This document shows, piece after piece, positions 27,422-37,623 of a stretch of DNA of 64,000 bases. Every line of letters begins with the position of its first letter. Position 1 is the stretch's first letter. The notes below the pieces were generated by a model. That model was not told where the DNA came from and did no database searches. It saw nothing but the letters and a program-made list of their open reading frames with translations. A program made the position numbers and the translations under genes. Source of the stretch: Pseudoalteromonas luteoviolacea S2607 (GTDB lineage Bacteria > Pseudomonadota > Gammaproteobacteria > Enterobacterales > Alteromonadaceae); NCBI RefSeq assembly GCF_001625575.1, contig NZ_AUXV01000002.1, forward strand, positions 1-64,000, given 5' to 3'.

Positions 27422-30400
27422 TTCAGTTTATTCTTATACTTGTTTGCATATTTAGTGCTGTATGTTCGGCGCAAGTGGCGCGTATATCTCCAGCAGAAGG
27501 GCTATCACAGAGTTACGTGAATACTCTGCTATTTGATAAAAAAGGGTATTTGTGGTTATCAACTGAAGGGGGCTTGAATCGTTATGATGGTTACCAAGTA
27601 CTAGAGGTAATGGGCCCTAATAGAGCCTTGGATAAGATGCAAATCGATCGGATCTATCAAGACTCTCAGGGTATGATTTGGATAGCCTCCGGCCGCGCGG
27701 GTTTCTTCAGTTATAATCCAGAGCAAGATACTTACCGACAATACATTAAAACACCTTCTTCTGAGCAGGACTACATTCACAATAGCGTTTTCCAAATGTT
27801 GGAAAAGAACAGCAATGAGCTTTGGTTAGGTCGCACGCAAAATGTATCAATTTTGAATAAACAAACGGGTGAAATTAAAGAAGCGATCCCTATTCCTGGG
27901 ATGACTGAGCGCAGCTTAGTGAGAGCGCTATTGCAGTATGACGACATACTGTACATAGCCACGACCGAACAATTGTTCGCTTATCATATTCCCACAAAGC
28001 AATTAAAGCCACTTCAGCATCTTAGTTCTCCTGAGCATCCATTTGAACACAATACAAAGTCCTTGTTATTACTTGATGATAACACCTTATTAGTCGGTGC
28101 CGTGTTAGGTCTGTATGCTTTAGACATAGGCGAATTGCAAAAGGACTTTAGTGCGACCCCAAGTTATAAAACATTGCTTGAAGACTTTAATATCTGGCAT
28201 ATGTTACGCCAGCAAAACTATTTGTTATTAGGCACCGATAAAGGGTTAATGCGGCTTGACCCTGAGTCGCTGACAATTACGCCAGACTTGCGGTTGTCGC
28301 AGAGTAGATTTCCTATCTCAGATAGCAGTGTCATTCATTTAAACGAAGACCAAAATGGTGGAATATGGGCTGCCACACGGACCGATGGCGCTTTTTATTT
28401 GCCACCTGAAAACCATATTTTTGATAATGTGCAAGCAGAGTCAATTGTTGGTGAATTGTCTCATGGCACCATATGGGGGCTTGTCGAATTTCAAGGGTAT
28501 ATCTGGGCTGCAACGCGCGACGGATTAACAAGGTATGACCCGAAAACACGAGAAGCAAAGCCTCTTTTACAGGGCTACATGGGAGAGAGTTTTTTACCTG
28601 AATACTCTATTATTTCGCTCTATCCTCATAAAGATAAACTATGGTTAATCAGCAACCGAGGGTTGTTTGTGTTTGAACCCAAATCAGAGCGTATCTATCG
28701 ACCTAGTGCTCAAGACAAGAATGCCACCCAAGTGCTGGCTGGATTCGTTAAAGGAGCCGCATTAGTAGAGCCTGGGTTACTTTACTTTGTGGATGGCAAT
28801 TCTGGCTTTTACTTATTTGATATTGAAAAAGGGCGGCTTGAATCGCTTGGCACTCAGTTTGAACAGTTTGACCCGTTTCTCAGTTATGGCTTTTTTCCAC
28901 CTTTATCTAGTCACCCCTCGCAACCTGTTTTTTATAGTGAAGGGCGCTTATTCCGATATGATCATAGCACGGATACGTTGACTCAAATTTATCAAGTTCC
29001 TAAAGCACACAAGCAGTCAGCCGTGGATTTACTTAGCTATACAATCGACAAAAATAATGTGCTGTGGCTGTCATTTGCGACGCATGGATTAGTGAGGTTG
29101 ACAGCAGATGGGTACAAAGAACTCCCGCTTCCGGCTGACTCGTTTTCAGTGACCAACTTCCTCTTATATGAGATGCAGCAAGATGAAGCGGGCATGATAT
29201 GGATGTCTTCGCATCAAGGCATATGGCGCTTAGATCCAGATAATTTTCACCTACAAGGTTTCACAATTAACGACGGCTTGATGAGCAATGAATTCAATAG
29301 CGGGTCTTCTGTAAAATTGCAAGATGGTAAAATTGCGTATGGTTCGTTACAGGGCATCACTATCTTTGATCCTGAAGTAAACCGTCCTAGTAAGCCTTTA
29401 CTAACCCGTGTCAACATTACCAATGTTGATTTAATGTCTCGGGACTTAAAACCAGCTGGGCTCAAATCTTTTTCTTCAATCGAGTTGGATCATGATGATA
29501 TTGGACTAGAGGTGTCTTTTTCAGCTATGGCATTCACTGCCCAAGAACGGATTGTGTATGAGTATCAGCTATCGGGTGAACAACGTATTTTAAGCCGAAA
29601 TAGCAATCGGGTTGTTTTTCCAAAACTTAACCCCGGTAATCACCGCTTAAAAGTATGGGCAAAAGATCCTTTGACTGGGGATTATACACAGCCGGCTGAG
29701 TTGAATATTAAAGTTAAATATCCATTTTGGCGCTCGCCAATGGCTTTGGCCTGTTATTTGATACTAGCAAGTGCGCTTTTTGCACTATGGGTACATCGTA
29801 AAAATCGCGTAGCGCAATTGCTGATGGCTGCGCATAAAGAGACTCGCAACAGTGAAACCCGCTTAAAAATGGCTCTGGAAGGAAGTAATTCAGGGGTGTG
29901 GGACTGGCAGTCGGGCTCAAATTTAGTTTATCAACCGCGGCTAGTAAATGAACTAGGTTATAAAGCAGATTATATTAATCTAGATGATTACTTAGAGTTA
30001 ATACACCCACAAGATCGCGCATTATTCCGTATTGAATGGCTTGAGTTTGTATCAACAGCGAAAGGCTACATAGATTGTACTTATCGTTTGCGAAACCGAG
30101 TAGGGCAGTGGCGTTGGTACAAGGACTATGGCAAGGTGATGGCATGGCGTGAGGCCGTTCCAATGCGCGTGGCAGGCACTTATACTAACTTGACCCGCGA
30201 GCGTGTATTTGAAGAGCGTGCTTCCCTATTTGGCGAGGCATTTGAACAAACGCGCGACTGGGTAATGATTTTTGATAAGCGTTTTCGGATCCTTGCTTGT
30301 AACAAAGCACTTCAAGAGGCTTTTTCGGTACCGGCCAACCCGACTTCAAGTACTAGCGTGAGTTTAGGTCTTGAACGCCATGTTCGGATGCACTATTTAC

Positions 30401-31872
30401 GTGCAATGAGTGAGTTGAGTGAAGACGAGTATCACAGTGCTGAAGAGGCACTGCGCTTACCAAGTGGCGAAGTGCGTCATGTGTTGGTAAAGGTGACTGC
30501 TACACTCGGCCAAAACTATATTATTGTCTTGACCGATATAAGCAAACAAAAGCGCACGGAAAAAGAACTTTATCAATTAGCAAATTATGATTCGTTGACA
30601 AAGCTGCCCAATAAAGTGTTGTTTATGGATCGTGTGCAGCATGCACTTGAACAGGCAAAAGATGCCGACCAGTCGATGGCGATATTGGCGATTAAGTTTG
30701 GCAGATTGCAGCGATTAGCAGATACCTTTGGTAACGAGTTTGTTTCAACTGTCATTCAAAGGGTCGCTCAAACTTTACAATGCTGCTTTAGAGAAGTTGA
30801 CAGCTTGGCAATTGGTCATGAGCGAGATTTCTTTATTTTGATGGAACATTTAGACAATGTAGATGCTGTAACCCGCTACATTCATTGCTTGATGGAGCGT
30901 TTCCAAGAAGGCATTGAGGTACATGATCAACATGTTCATTTGCAAGTGTATGTGGGGGTTGCTTTATATCCAGACGATGCCAGTGATGCCTTTGAATTAA
31001 ATCAAGCGGCAGAAATAGCGTTAAGCCATGCTAAAAAGTCTTTGGTGAGTGGCTATCAATTTTATCACCATGATATTAATCAGCAGGCTAAAAGAACAAT
31101 TGAAATCGAACGTCGCTTGAATACAGCTTATAATGATGAGTTGTTTTGTAATTATTATCAACCAATTCTTAATGGGACTAAGGGTGAAATAGAAGGTTTT
31201 GAGGTATTACTTCGGTGGCCCGAAGATCCGACTTTCAGTGCTCAAGAATTCGCAAATGCAGCTGAAAAAACGGGCCTAATTACCAAGTTATTGCTTCAAA
31301 CATTAGAGCGGGCGCTTATTGAGCTTAAGGTGTGGCATTTATCTTGGCCAGATCTGTACCTGTCTATTAACCTGTCAGCGTTAGACTTTGAGTACGATGA
31401 GCTGATAGCTAGGATCAGGCAAGCTCTTTTGAAGGCCAATGTACCAGGGCGATGCTTAGTCTTTGAGATCACCGAATCGGTTATGATGGCGGATGCGGAG
31501 CAGGCAATAGATCGAATGAATGCATTACGTGCTCTGGGCTGCCGTTTGTATATGGATGATTTTGGTACTGGGTATTCATCTTTAACTTATCTGAAGCAAT
31601 TTCCGGTGGATGCGTTAAAGATAGATCGCAGCTTTATCTCCGATATAGGAGTGGACAAAGATCATGAGACCATTATCCATTCCACTCTGTCATTGGCCCA
31701 CAGTTTAGGCAAGTTTTGTATCGCTGAAGGTGTTGAGAGTACCGAGCAGTTAAAATTTTTGAGGATGCTTGGTTGTGAGCGTTTTCAGGGCTATTTATTC
31801 AGTCCGCCGCTACCTGGTGATTTAATTTCACACCAGATGGAAAACGCTTGGCAAGAAATGTTTCGTGATTAA
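27418..31872 (+). CDS. Two-component-propeller/PAS/GGDEF/EAL signalling protein
   Basis: A 1484-residue sensor of the ligand-sensing propeller type. Signal peptide (about 1-20), then many Reg_prop repeats (GYLWLSTEGGLNRYDG, IWAATRTDGAFYL, IWGLVEFQGYIWAATRDGL) forming beta-propellers to about residue 690, a Y_Y_Y domain, one membrane helix (about 785-805), two PAS-like domains, a GGDEF domain and an EAL domain. The GGDEF loop reads GHERD, so cyclase activity is unlikely. The EAL residues are present (EVLLRW, ESVMMAD, DDFGTGYSSL, KIDRSF, AEGVES), so it should degrade c-di-GMP. ATG 27418 overlaps the GNAT stop. The end overlaps the convergent channel gene by four bases. Confidence 0.9.
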   Translation: MIQFILILVCIFSAVCSAQVARISPAEGLSQSYVNTLLFDKKGYLWLSTEGGLNRYDGYQVLEVMGPNRALDKMQIDRIYQDSQGMIWIASGRAGFFSYNPEQDTYRQYIKTPSSEQDYIHNSVFQMLEKNSNELWLGRTQNVSILNKQTGEIKEAIPIPGMTERSLVRALLQYDDILYIATTEQLFAYHIPTKQLKPLQHLSSPEHPFEHNTKSLLLLDDNTLLVGAVLGLYALDIGELQKDFSATPSYKTLLEDFNIWHMLRQQNYLLLGTDKGLMRLDPESLTITPDLRLSQSRFPISDSSVIHLNEDQNGGIWAATRTDGAFYLPPENHIFDNVQAESIVGELSHGTIWGLVEFQGYIWAATRDGLTRYDPKTREAKPLLQGYMGESFLPEYSIISLYPHKDKLWLISNRGLFVFEPKSERIYRPSAQDKNATQVLAGFVKGAALVEPGLLYFVDGNSGFYLFDIEKGRLESLGTQFEQFDPFLSYGFFPPLSSHPSQPVFYSEGRLFRYDHSTDTLTQIYQVPKAHKQSAVDLLSYTIDKNNVLWLSFATHGLVRLTADGYKELPLPADSFSVTNFLLYEMQQDEAGMIWMSSHQGIWRLDPDNFHLQGFTINDGLMSNEFNSGSSVKLQDGKIAYGSLQGITIFDPEVNRPSKPLLTRVNITNVDLMSRDLKPAGLKSFSSIELDHDDIGLEVSFSAMAFTAQERIVYEYQLSGEQRILSRNSNRVVFPKLNPGNHRLKVWAKDPLTGDYTQPAELNIKVKYPFWRSPMALACYLILASALFALWVHRKNRVAQLLMAAHKETRNSETRLKMALEGSNSGVWDWQSGSNLVYQPRLVNELGYKADYINLDDYLELIHPQDRALFRIEWLEFVSTAKGYIDCTYRLRNRVGQWRWYKDYGKVMAWREAVPMRVAGTYTNLTRERVFEERASLFGEAFEQTRDWVMIFDKRFRILACNKALQEAFSVPANPTSSTSVSLGLERHVRMHYLRAMSELSEDEYHSAEEALRLPSGEVRHVLVKVTATLGQNYIIVLTDISKQKRTEKELYQLANYDSLTKLPNKVLFMDRVQHALEQAKDADQSMAILAIKFGRLQRLADTFGNEFVSTVIQRVAQTLQCCFREVDSLAIGHERDFFILMEHLDNVDAVTRYIHCLMERFQEGIEVHDQHVHLQVYVGVALYPDDASDAFELNQAAEIALSHAKKSLVSGYQFYHHDINQQAKRTIEIERRLNTAYNDELFCNYYQPILNGTKGEIEGFEVLLRWPEDPTFSAQEFANAAEKTGLITKLLLQTLERALIELKVWHLSWPDLYLSINLSALDFEYDELIARIRQALLKANVPGRCLVFEITESVMMADAEQAIDRMNALRALGCRLYMDDFGTGYSSLTYLKQFPVDALKIDRSFISDIGVDKDHETIIHSTLSLAHSLGKFCIAEGVESTEQLKFLRMLGCERFQGYLFSPPLPGDLISHQMENAWQEMFRD

Positions 31873-32816
31873 AGCTTTTGACCACAGTGCCTGCAATACA
31901 TATTTTGTGCGCGCTGTGATGTCATGATCTTGATTGCTTGATTTGCCTCAGTGGCACTGAGTCCAAGTTGGATCCTCAGTGCTTCTAAGTGTTCTAGTTC
32001 ACTTTCTTCGAGCTTCCCATCCACCAGCGCATGCAAAATAGCCTCATTAAAGGCATCACGTCGTTTACGTAATTGGTCTGCAAAGCTTGAAGCGAGTAAG
32101 CCGGTAGGGATAGCAACCATTCCCATACTCAATAAGGTGATCACGCCACCAAAAAAGCGACCTAATGGAGTAATAGGTACAACGTCCCCATAGCCTACAG
32201 TGGTAAGTGTTGCCATGGCCCACCACATTGCAGCGGGGATTGAACCAAATTTTTCAGGTTGGACGTCATGTTCAATGAGGTAAATACCACAGGAAGCGAC
32301 TATCAGCACCAATGACATAATAAAAAACGCTGCCATCAAAGAACTGGCCTCTTCTTTAAATGCTGCGAGCAGTAATTGCATCGCGCGTGAGTAGCGTGTG
32401 AGTTTGAAAATTCTCATCAGTCTAACTACCCGTAAGAAACGCAAGTCAAAGGTAAAAAATACCATCAACAAGGTAGGTAAAATAGCGATGAGATCGATTA
32501 CAGCCAGGGGAGATCTCACATATTTAAACCGAATAGAAAGGTGACTTTTGGTTTTATCTCGGTAATTTACTTTGTCGACACAGCACCACAGTCTAAGTAA
32601 ATACTCGACACAGAAAATACCAACAGAAACAATTTCAATGTAAAAAAACAAGCGATAATATTGCTTTGCTAATGCTGGCACTGACTCAAGTACAATTGCA
32701 ATGACATTAAATATGATCAGTGCAATTAGGAATATATCTAGGGTGTGAGCCACTTTTCTGTATCGTCCGCTGCCTTCTAAAATTGCAGCTGTTTTTTGTC
32801 TTAGAGTCAAACTCAT
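31869..32816 (-). CDS. Voltage-gated-type potassium channel
   Basis: A 315-residue six-helix channel. The S4 helix carries regularly spaced arginines (RFLRVVRLMRIFKLTRYSR), and the selectivity filter TTVGYGDVVP is intact with the pore helix AMWWAMA before it. The C-terminal cytoplasmic tail ends in QNMYCRHCGQKL, a single CxxC that looks like half a zinc ribbon. It probably gates potassium flow in response to membrane potential. It lies 19 bases after the stop of the PatZ-like gene on the same strand and may be co-transcribed with it. Confidence 0.88.
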   Translation of the reverse strand: MSLTLRQKTAAILEGSGRYRKVAHTLDIFLIALIIFNVIAIVLESVPALAKQYYRLFFYIEIVSVGIFCVEYLLRLWCCVDKVNYRDKTKSHLSIRFKYVRSPLAVIDLIAILPTLLMVFFTFDLRFLRVVRLMRIFKLTRYSRAMQLLLAAFKEEASSLMAAFFIMSLVLIVASCGIYLIEHDVQPEKFGSIPAAMWWAMATLTTVGYGDVVPITPLGRFFGGVITLLSMGMVAIPTGLLASSFADQLRKRRDAFNEAILHALVDGKLEESELEHLEALRIQLGLSATEANQAIKIMTSQRAQNMYCRHCGQKL

Positions 32817-32835
32817 TGTTCGCTATTCACATTAG

Positions 32836-35523
32836 TTACTTATGTTCAGTGCTTTCATGTAAGGGCAGGGTCATAATGGTCGCGCCCTCTTCAAAGTCAC
32901 GCCTTACTTTAAAGCCCAGATGCTTTGCGAGAGTGATCATGCCTGAATTTTCGGGTAATGTGATCCCTTCGATGGTCCCTACGCCTTTGTCTCGGCAGTA
33001 ATCTATAGCCGCATTCATCAGTAGCTTGCCTAGCCCCAAGCCTTGGCTATCAGACCGGACAATAACCGAAAACTCAGCACTAATGTTGTCTGGATCCATC
33101 AAAACTCGAGATACTCCAAGTGTGCGATAGGTACTTTTATGCCGCTCACTGACAATGAAGGCCATTTCTCGGTCGTAGTCAATCTGCGTCATCTTCGCTA
33201 ACTGCTCATGGGTAAATTGAGGCAACTGGCCAAAGAACCTTTTATATCGATCTTCTTGGCTAAGTGATTGATCAAACTCTTGATGGCTGCGCTCATCTTC
33301 CGGTTTGATGGGCCTCAGTATAGCTTGATGACCATTTTTAAGGGTAATACTACGCTCTAATTCTTTCGGATAAGGCTTAATAGCTAAGCGCTTTCTGCCA
33401 GCAAGAGGGGTATAAGACGAGAGTGTGATCTGTGCGTCTAAAACTAGAAACTGCCCCGAACTCGCTAAGATTGGATTTAACTCCAACGTGCTTATATCGG
33501 GCTGCTCCACAATCATTTGTGACACTCTAGTGAGTAGTGCACAGAGACGGTATTTATCAACTTTATCGGGCAAGGTGCGCTCTTTTAATACACCTTTGTC
33601 ATGCGCCGCTGCAATTAGGTATTTGGCAAGATTCATATTCAGCGGAGGCAAGGCGACGGCAGCTTGAGAAAAATTTAAGCCTGTTCCAGCTTCACCTAGC
33701 AGGATAACCGGCCCGACATCAGGTTCTGTTTTGATGGCAATTCTGAGTTCTTGTGTACCTGCCCTAGACGCCATTTTTTGTAATGAAAATCCTTCAATTT
33801 CTGCGTCAGGATAGGTTTTTTTGATACGCAGCAGCATAGCAAAAGCGGTTTGCTCAACCTCGTTACCGTCGTTTAAATTTAAAACGACGCCACCCACTTC
33901 CGATTTTGACGGGATAGCAGGGCTAATAAGTTTTAAAGCAACTGGATAACCGATCTTATCGGCTTGTTCTCTTGCATCACTGGGTGTTAACGCGACTTCT
34001 GTCTCAATACATTCAATACCATAGCAAGCGAGAATTTGACGAGATGAGTGAGTCGACAAATAGCGGTGTCCCGAGTCTAAGCATGCCGATATACGCTGTT
34101 TGGCCGCTGCACTATTTATTAGATCATCTTGAATGATTGATTCTGGTGTTTGTGTCAGGTGTTTTTGGTTACGTCTATAGGTGATCAAATGCATGAAAGC
34201 GCTCACCGCACCTTCCGGTGTGCGGTAAGTGGGAATGTGACTCAGAACACATATATCTCTAGCGGAGCGCGCAGCATCCTCTCCCATAAAATTAGTCATA
34301 ACAAAAGGACGTGCCATTTTAGGGAGTTTTTCGAGGGTTTGAGCAATAATCTTGGCATAGGCGCTACTTGGTGCCAACGCTGAAGGTGTATGGATGATAA
34401 GGAGGTTTTTTACTTCATCAGCTTTTAAAAGAATTTCCAATGCTTGCTGATACCGCTGCGGTGATGAATCGCCAAAAATATCCACTGGATTGTCAGTTTG
34501 TGAAGACTGTGGCACGATTTTATTGAGTGCCGTGATAGTTTGTTCACTGAGCGTTGCCAGTTTACCTGAACGCATCAAAAGCGTATCTACCGCCATAATA
34601 CCTGGGCCACCGCCGTTAGTTAAAATGGTTAAGTGCTCTACTTTTAGAAGCTTAGGGTGTAGTGCTAAGGTCTGGGTTGCTGCAAACAGCTCGCGCAAGT
34701 CGTTTACACGCAACATACCAGCGCGTTGGAACATTGCATCGTAGACTGCATCATCGGAAGTCTTACCGCCTGTATGATTGTAAGCCGCTTGAGCGCCAGC
34801 CAATGTTCGCCCTGTTTTAATAGCAATAACAGGCTTATTAAATGCTGCGGCTCGAGCAGCGGAGATAAATCGTCGTACATCTTTAATATTGTCGATATAG
34901 AGCAATACGGCTGAGGTCTTAGCGTCTCTTGCCAAGTAATCAAGCAGCTCATCGAAATCGATGTCGATGCAATCTCCCACTGAAACAAAGTGTGAAAAAC
35001 CAATATGTTTATTTTGAGCCCAGTCAAGAATTGTTGAACATACCGCAGCTGACTGTGAAACAAACGCGAGTTTTCCGGGTCTTGCAACGGTATGTGAGAA
35101 GCTTGCATTGAGGCCGATATGAGGCAATATCAGCCCAAGACTATTTGAGCCGAGGATCGTGACACCGGCATTGAGTGCAGTCTCTTTTAATTTTAATTTT
35201 TGCTGAGTATCTAGACCCGCAGCAACAATAATTGCGTGCCGACATCCGAGGTGGCCCAACTCTTCAATAAGCTGACAAACTGTATTTTTGTTTGTGCAAA
35301 GGATGGCCAAATCAGGCGTATGTGGGAGGCTTTTAATATTAGGGTAAGCAAGCACTCCTTGCACTGCGGTATATTTAGGCGTGACAGGCATAATAGGCCC
35401 TTTAAAACCACCTTGCAGTAAATTACGCATCACCACATTACCCGCGCGAGCTGGGTTACTGGACGCACCAATCACTGCGACCGAATGAGGGTTAAAAAAT
35501 TGCCCTATGCGTTTTACACTCAT
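32836..35523 (-). CDS. Acyl-CoA ligase (ADP-forming)/GNAT fusion, PatZ-like lysine acetyltransferase
   Basis: An 895-residue protein with the PatZ/YfiQ layout: CoA-binding domain (VAVIGASSNPARAG), succinyl-CoA-ligase-like domain, ATP-grasp domain (about 480-700) and a C-terminal GNAT domain (AEFSVIVRSDSQGLGLGKLLMNAAIDYC). In enterobacteria the protein acetylates metabolic enzymes such as acetyl-CoA synthetase. Here the ligase motif reads NHTGG with His about 250 present, whereas E. coli PatZ, as I recall it, lacks this histidine. AAGGAG precedes ATG 35523. The domain call is firm; the balance of the two activities is unknown. Confidence 0.9.
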   Translation of the reverse strand: MSVKRIGQFFNPHSVAVIGASSNPARAGNVVMRNLLQGGFKGPIMPVTPKYTAVQGVLAYPNIKSLPHTPDLAILCTNKNTVCQLIEELGHLGCRHAIIVAAGLDTQQKLKLKETALNAGVTILGSNSLGLILPHIGLNASFSHTVARPGKLAFVSQSAAVCSTILDWAQNKHIGFSHFVSVGDCIDIDFDELLDYLARDAKTSAVLLYIDNIKDVRRFISAARAAAFNKPVIAIKTGRTLAGAQAAYNHTGGKTSDDAVYDAMFQRAGMLRVNDLRELFAATQTLALHPKLLKVEHLTILTNGGGPGIMAVDTLLMRSGKLATLSEQTITALNKIVPQSSQTDNPVDIFGDSSPQRYQQALEILLKADEVKNLLIIHTPSALAPSSAYAKIIAQTLEKLPKMARPFVMTNFMGEDAARSARDICVLSHIPTYRTPEGAVSAFMHLITYRRNQKHLTQTPESIIQDDLINSAAAKQRISACLDSGHRYLSTHSSRQILACYGIECIETEVALTPSDAREQADKIGYPVALKLISPAIPSKSEVGGVVLNLNDGNEVEQTAFAMLLRIKKTYPDAEIEGFSLQKMASRAGTQELRIAIKTEPDVGPVILLGEAGTGLNFSQAAVALPPLNMNLAKYLIAAAHDKGVLKERTLPDKVDKYRLCALLTRVSQMIVEQPDISTLELNPILASSGQFLVLDAQITLSSYTPLAGRKRLAIKPYPKELERSITLKNGHQAILRPIKPEDERSHQEFDQSLSQEDRYKRFFGQLPQFTHEQLAKMTQIDYDREMAFIVSERHKSTYRTLGVSRVLMDPDNISAEFSVIVRSDSQGLGLGKLLMNAAIDYCRDKGVGTIEGITLPENSGMITLAKHLGFKVRRDFEEGATIMTLPLHESTEHK

Positions 35524-35659
35524 GCCTACTCCTTTGATTTAAAAGCGACCAATGTACGCGCTGGGCTATGACTTTAACATTTTTGCGGGATAATTCGAGC
35601 AGATAAGCGAATTACTTTGATCTGACAAGTGAGGGCGCTTACCTACTCAACTAAATAGG

Positions 35660-35689
35660 AGCTGGCATAGATAAAAATGCTTGCCAGCT
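35660..35689. terminator. Hairpin downstream of the chemoreceptor gene
   Basis: AGCTGGCA pairs with TGCCAGCT across a 14-base loop, six bases after the stop of the minus-strand chemoreceptor gene. No T-run follows on that strand, so termination is unproven. Confidence 0.4.
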
Positions 35690-35694
35690 TTCAG

Positions 35695-37536
35695 CTAAAC
35701 TTTAAAACGTGAAACATCCTCCTGCATTCGGTGTGCATCATGTTCTAATGCTTCGCAATTTTTACAGTTTTCACAGGAGTCTACGTAGAGCTGCTCAGCA
35801 GACACTGAAATATTGGCGGCGGCATCTTCAACGCCCTGAACTGTAGCCATTTGCTCTTCAGTTGCGCCAGCGATTTGAATGACCATGTCACGAATTTTAT
35901 CCATAGCGAGTTTGTTTTCGTCCATGCTTTGCTGAGCTTCAGTAATACCTTCGTACATTTTTTCACTCAAGTTTAAGCTAGTTTGCATCGCCTGCTCAGA
36001 CTCGGTTACCAAGCTTTGCAAGCTATGGATCATGCGTTCAATTTCAACAGTAGAGCTTTGAGTACGCTTTGCTAATGTTCTTACTTCGTCAGCGACTACA
36101 GCGAAACCTCGACCACTTTCACCTGCTCGAGCAGCTTCGATAGCGGCATTGAGCGCCAATAGGTTGGTTTGCTCTGTTATCCCACGTATTACAGAAGTGA
36201 CACTTTCAATTTCACCACTTGCAGACGATAGCTGCTGCATAAGTTGGCTATTCTGATTTATATGGCCAGTTAATTCTGACATGTTGTTGTGCGCTTTATG
36301 CATAATGTCGGAGCCTCTAGCCATGTTTTCGTCTGCTTCATTGACATTGTTTTGCACAGCAACACTATTTTCAGCGATGAGTGATACAGCTTGGACTAAC
36401 TCGCTTACGGCTGTTTTAACCGCATGTGTATTATTTTTTTGCTCCTCAATGGCCTGTTGTGAGCGCTTTGTCACTTCGACCGATTGATGTGCGCCTGTTT
36501 CGACATTTTCACCAGTATGCTTAATTTCGCGTACTATGTTGGCGGTAGTGTCAATAAACTGATTAACCGAACCAGTAAACTCTGTAACTTCATCTTGCCC
36601 TCTTAGTTCAATGTGATGGGTTAGATCACCGGCACCATGGCTAATAGTGGCCATATTGTCATTGGCTACTTTTAGTCGGCTGACTATTTTATAGCCCTTC
36701 CACAATAGCAGTCCCGCGATAATTGCAGTCAGAATAGTGGCCAGCGCCATCCCTTGGGTTTTGGCAGTGCCTAATTCTTGATGAATATTTTGGTCGATTT
36801 GGCCGGACAATTGCGTCATTGTATTTTCAACTTTGTGAATGCTGTTTCTCAGCTCTCCACGTAATCCAGACTCAGCGTCAAGGCCACGCTCCATCAGTGC
36901 GACAGTTAGTGCGCGGGCGGTATTTTCAAATTGGGTGAGGTCGTTTTGTCCTTCGCTAAACTGGTCGTTGAAATAGACTTTCATGACAGCCAACTGCTGG
37001 GTTACTTCCTGTTTGGTTGACATGTTCAAATTGGTTTGAAAGTCATTTTCTAATAAGACAAGCCTAAGGGCTTTACTCATTGCGGTAATGTCACCAATAT
37101 TGGTAAGAGATTCATGCAGTGCTAGCTCAGCTTGATTAAATTCTCCGCGAAGACCCTGCGTGGGTGTGAGGCCTATTTTTTGATCTAAAGCGACTAAGTT
37201 TCTGAGCTTGAGTTCGTAGTCTGATAAATCATTTGCTGCGATTTGAAGCTCTTGCTGTAAAGGTTCAGGTAATTGCGTACTTAATATCCGAATATTATTT
37301 CGCATTTGCTTGATCCGCACATCAAATTTACTGACGTATTTTTCCTTTTTACGGAGTAAAAAATCTTTTTCATGGCGTCTTAGCATGAGTAGGTCGTTAC
37401 TAATTTCTTTGCTTTTGGCAAGGCGTTGCCCAAGAGATGCAATATGCGTGGTCTCGTACCACAAAACGCCTACCATACAAAACATGGCGAGCATAACTAA
37501 CGAGGAAAGTAATATAAAAGTCTGGCGAATGGTCAT
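35695..37536 (-). CDS. Methyl-accepting chemotaxis protein with C-terminal cysteine cluster
   Basis: A 613-residue chemoreceptor. Membrane helices at about 9-27 and 260-280 flank a long helical periplasmic domain of the HBM type ([22 protein letters not shown]). HAMP follows, then the signalling hairpin with the tip [19 protein letters not shown]. The last 33 residues carry C588-x2-C591-x2-C594, which ordinary receptors lack. AAAGGAG precedes ATG 37536. The ligand is unknown. No che genes lie nearby. Confidence 0.92.
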   Translation of the reverse strand: MTIRQTFILLSSLVMLAMFCMVGVLWYETTHIASLGQRLAKSKEISNDLLMLRRHEKDFLLRKKEKYVSKFDVRIKQMRNNIRILSTQLPEPLQQELQIAANDLSDYELKLRNLVALDQKIGLTPTQGLRGEFNQAELALHESLTNIGDITAMSKALRLVLLENDFQTNLNMSTKQEVTQQLAVMKVYFNDQFSEGQNDLTQFENTARALTVALMERGLDAESGLRGELRNSIHKVENTMTQLSGQIDQNIHQELGTAKTQGMALATILTAIIAGLLLWKGYKIVSRLKVANDNMATISHGAGDLTHHIELRGQDEVTEFTGSVNQFIDTTANIVREIKHTGENVETGAHQSVEVTKRSQQAIEEQKNNTHAVKTAVSELVQAVSLIAENSVAVQNNVNEADENMARGSDIMHKAHNNMSELTGHINQNSQLMQQLSSASGEIESVTSVIRGITEQTNLLALNAAIEAARAGESGRGFAVVADEVRTLAKRTQSSTVEIERMIHSLQSLVTESEQAMQTSLNLSEKMYEGITEAQQSMDENKLAMDKIRDMVIQIAGATEEQMATVQGVEDAAANISVSAEQLYVDSCENCKNCEALEHDAHRMQEDVSRFKV

Positions 37537-37623
37537 TCTCTACTCCTTTAACCTTGTTGCTCCTAACAACAAAACTTAGAACAGAATTTATAAATTACCA
37601 ATGCGAAGCCAGATTTATTGAAA

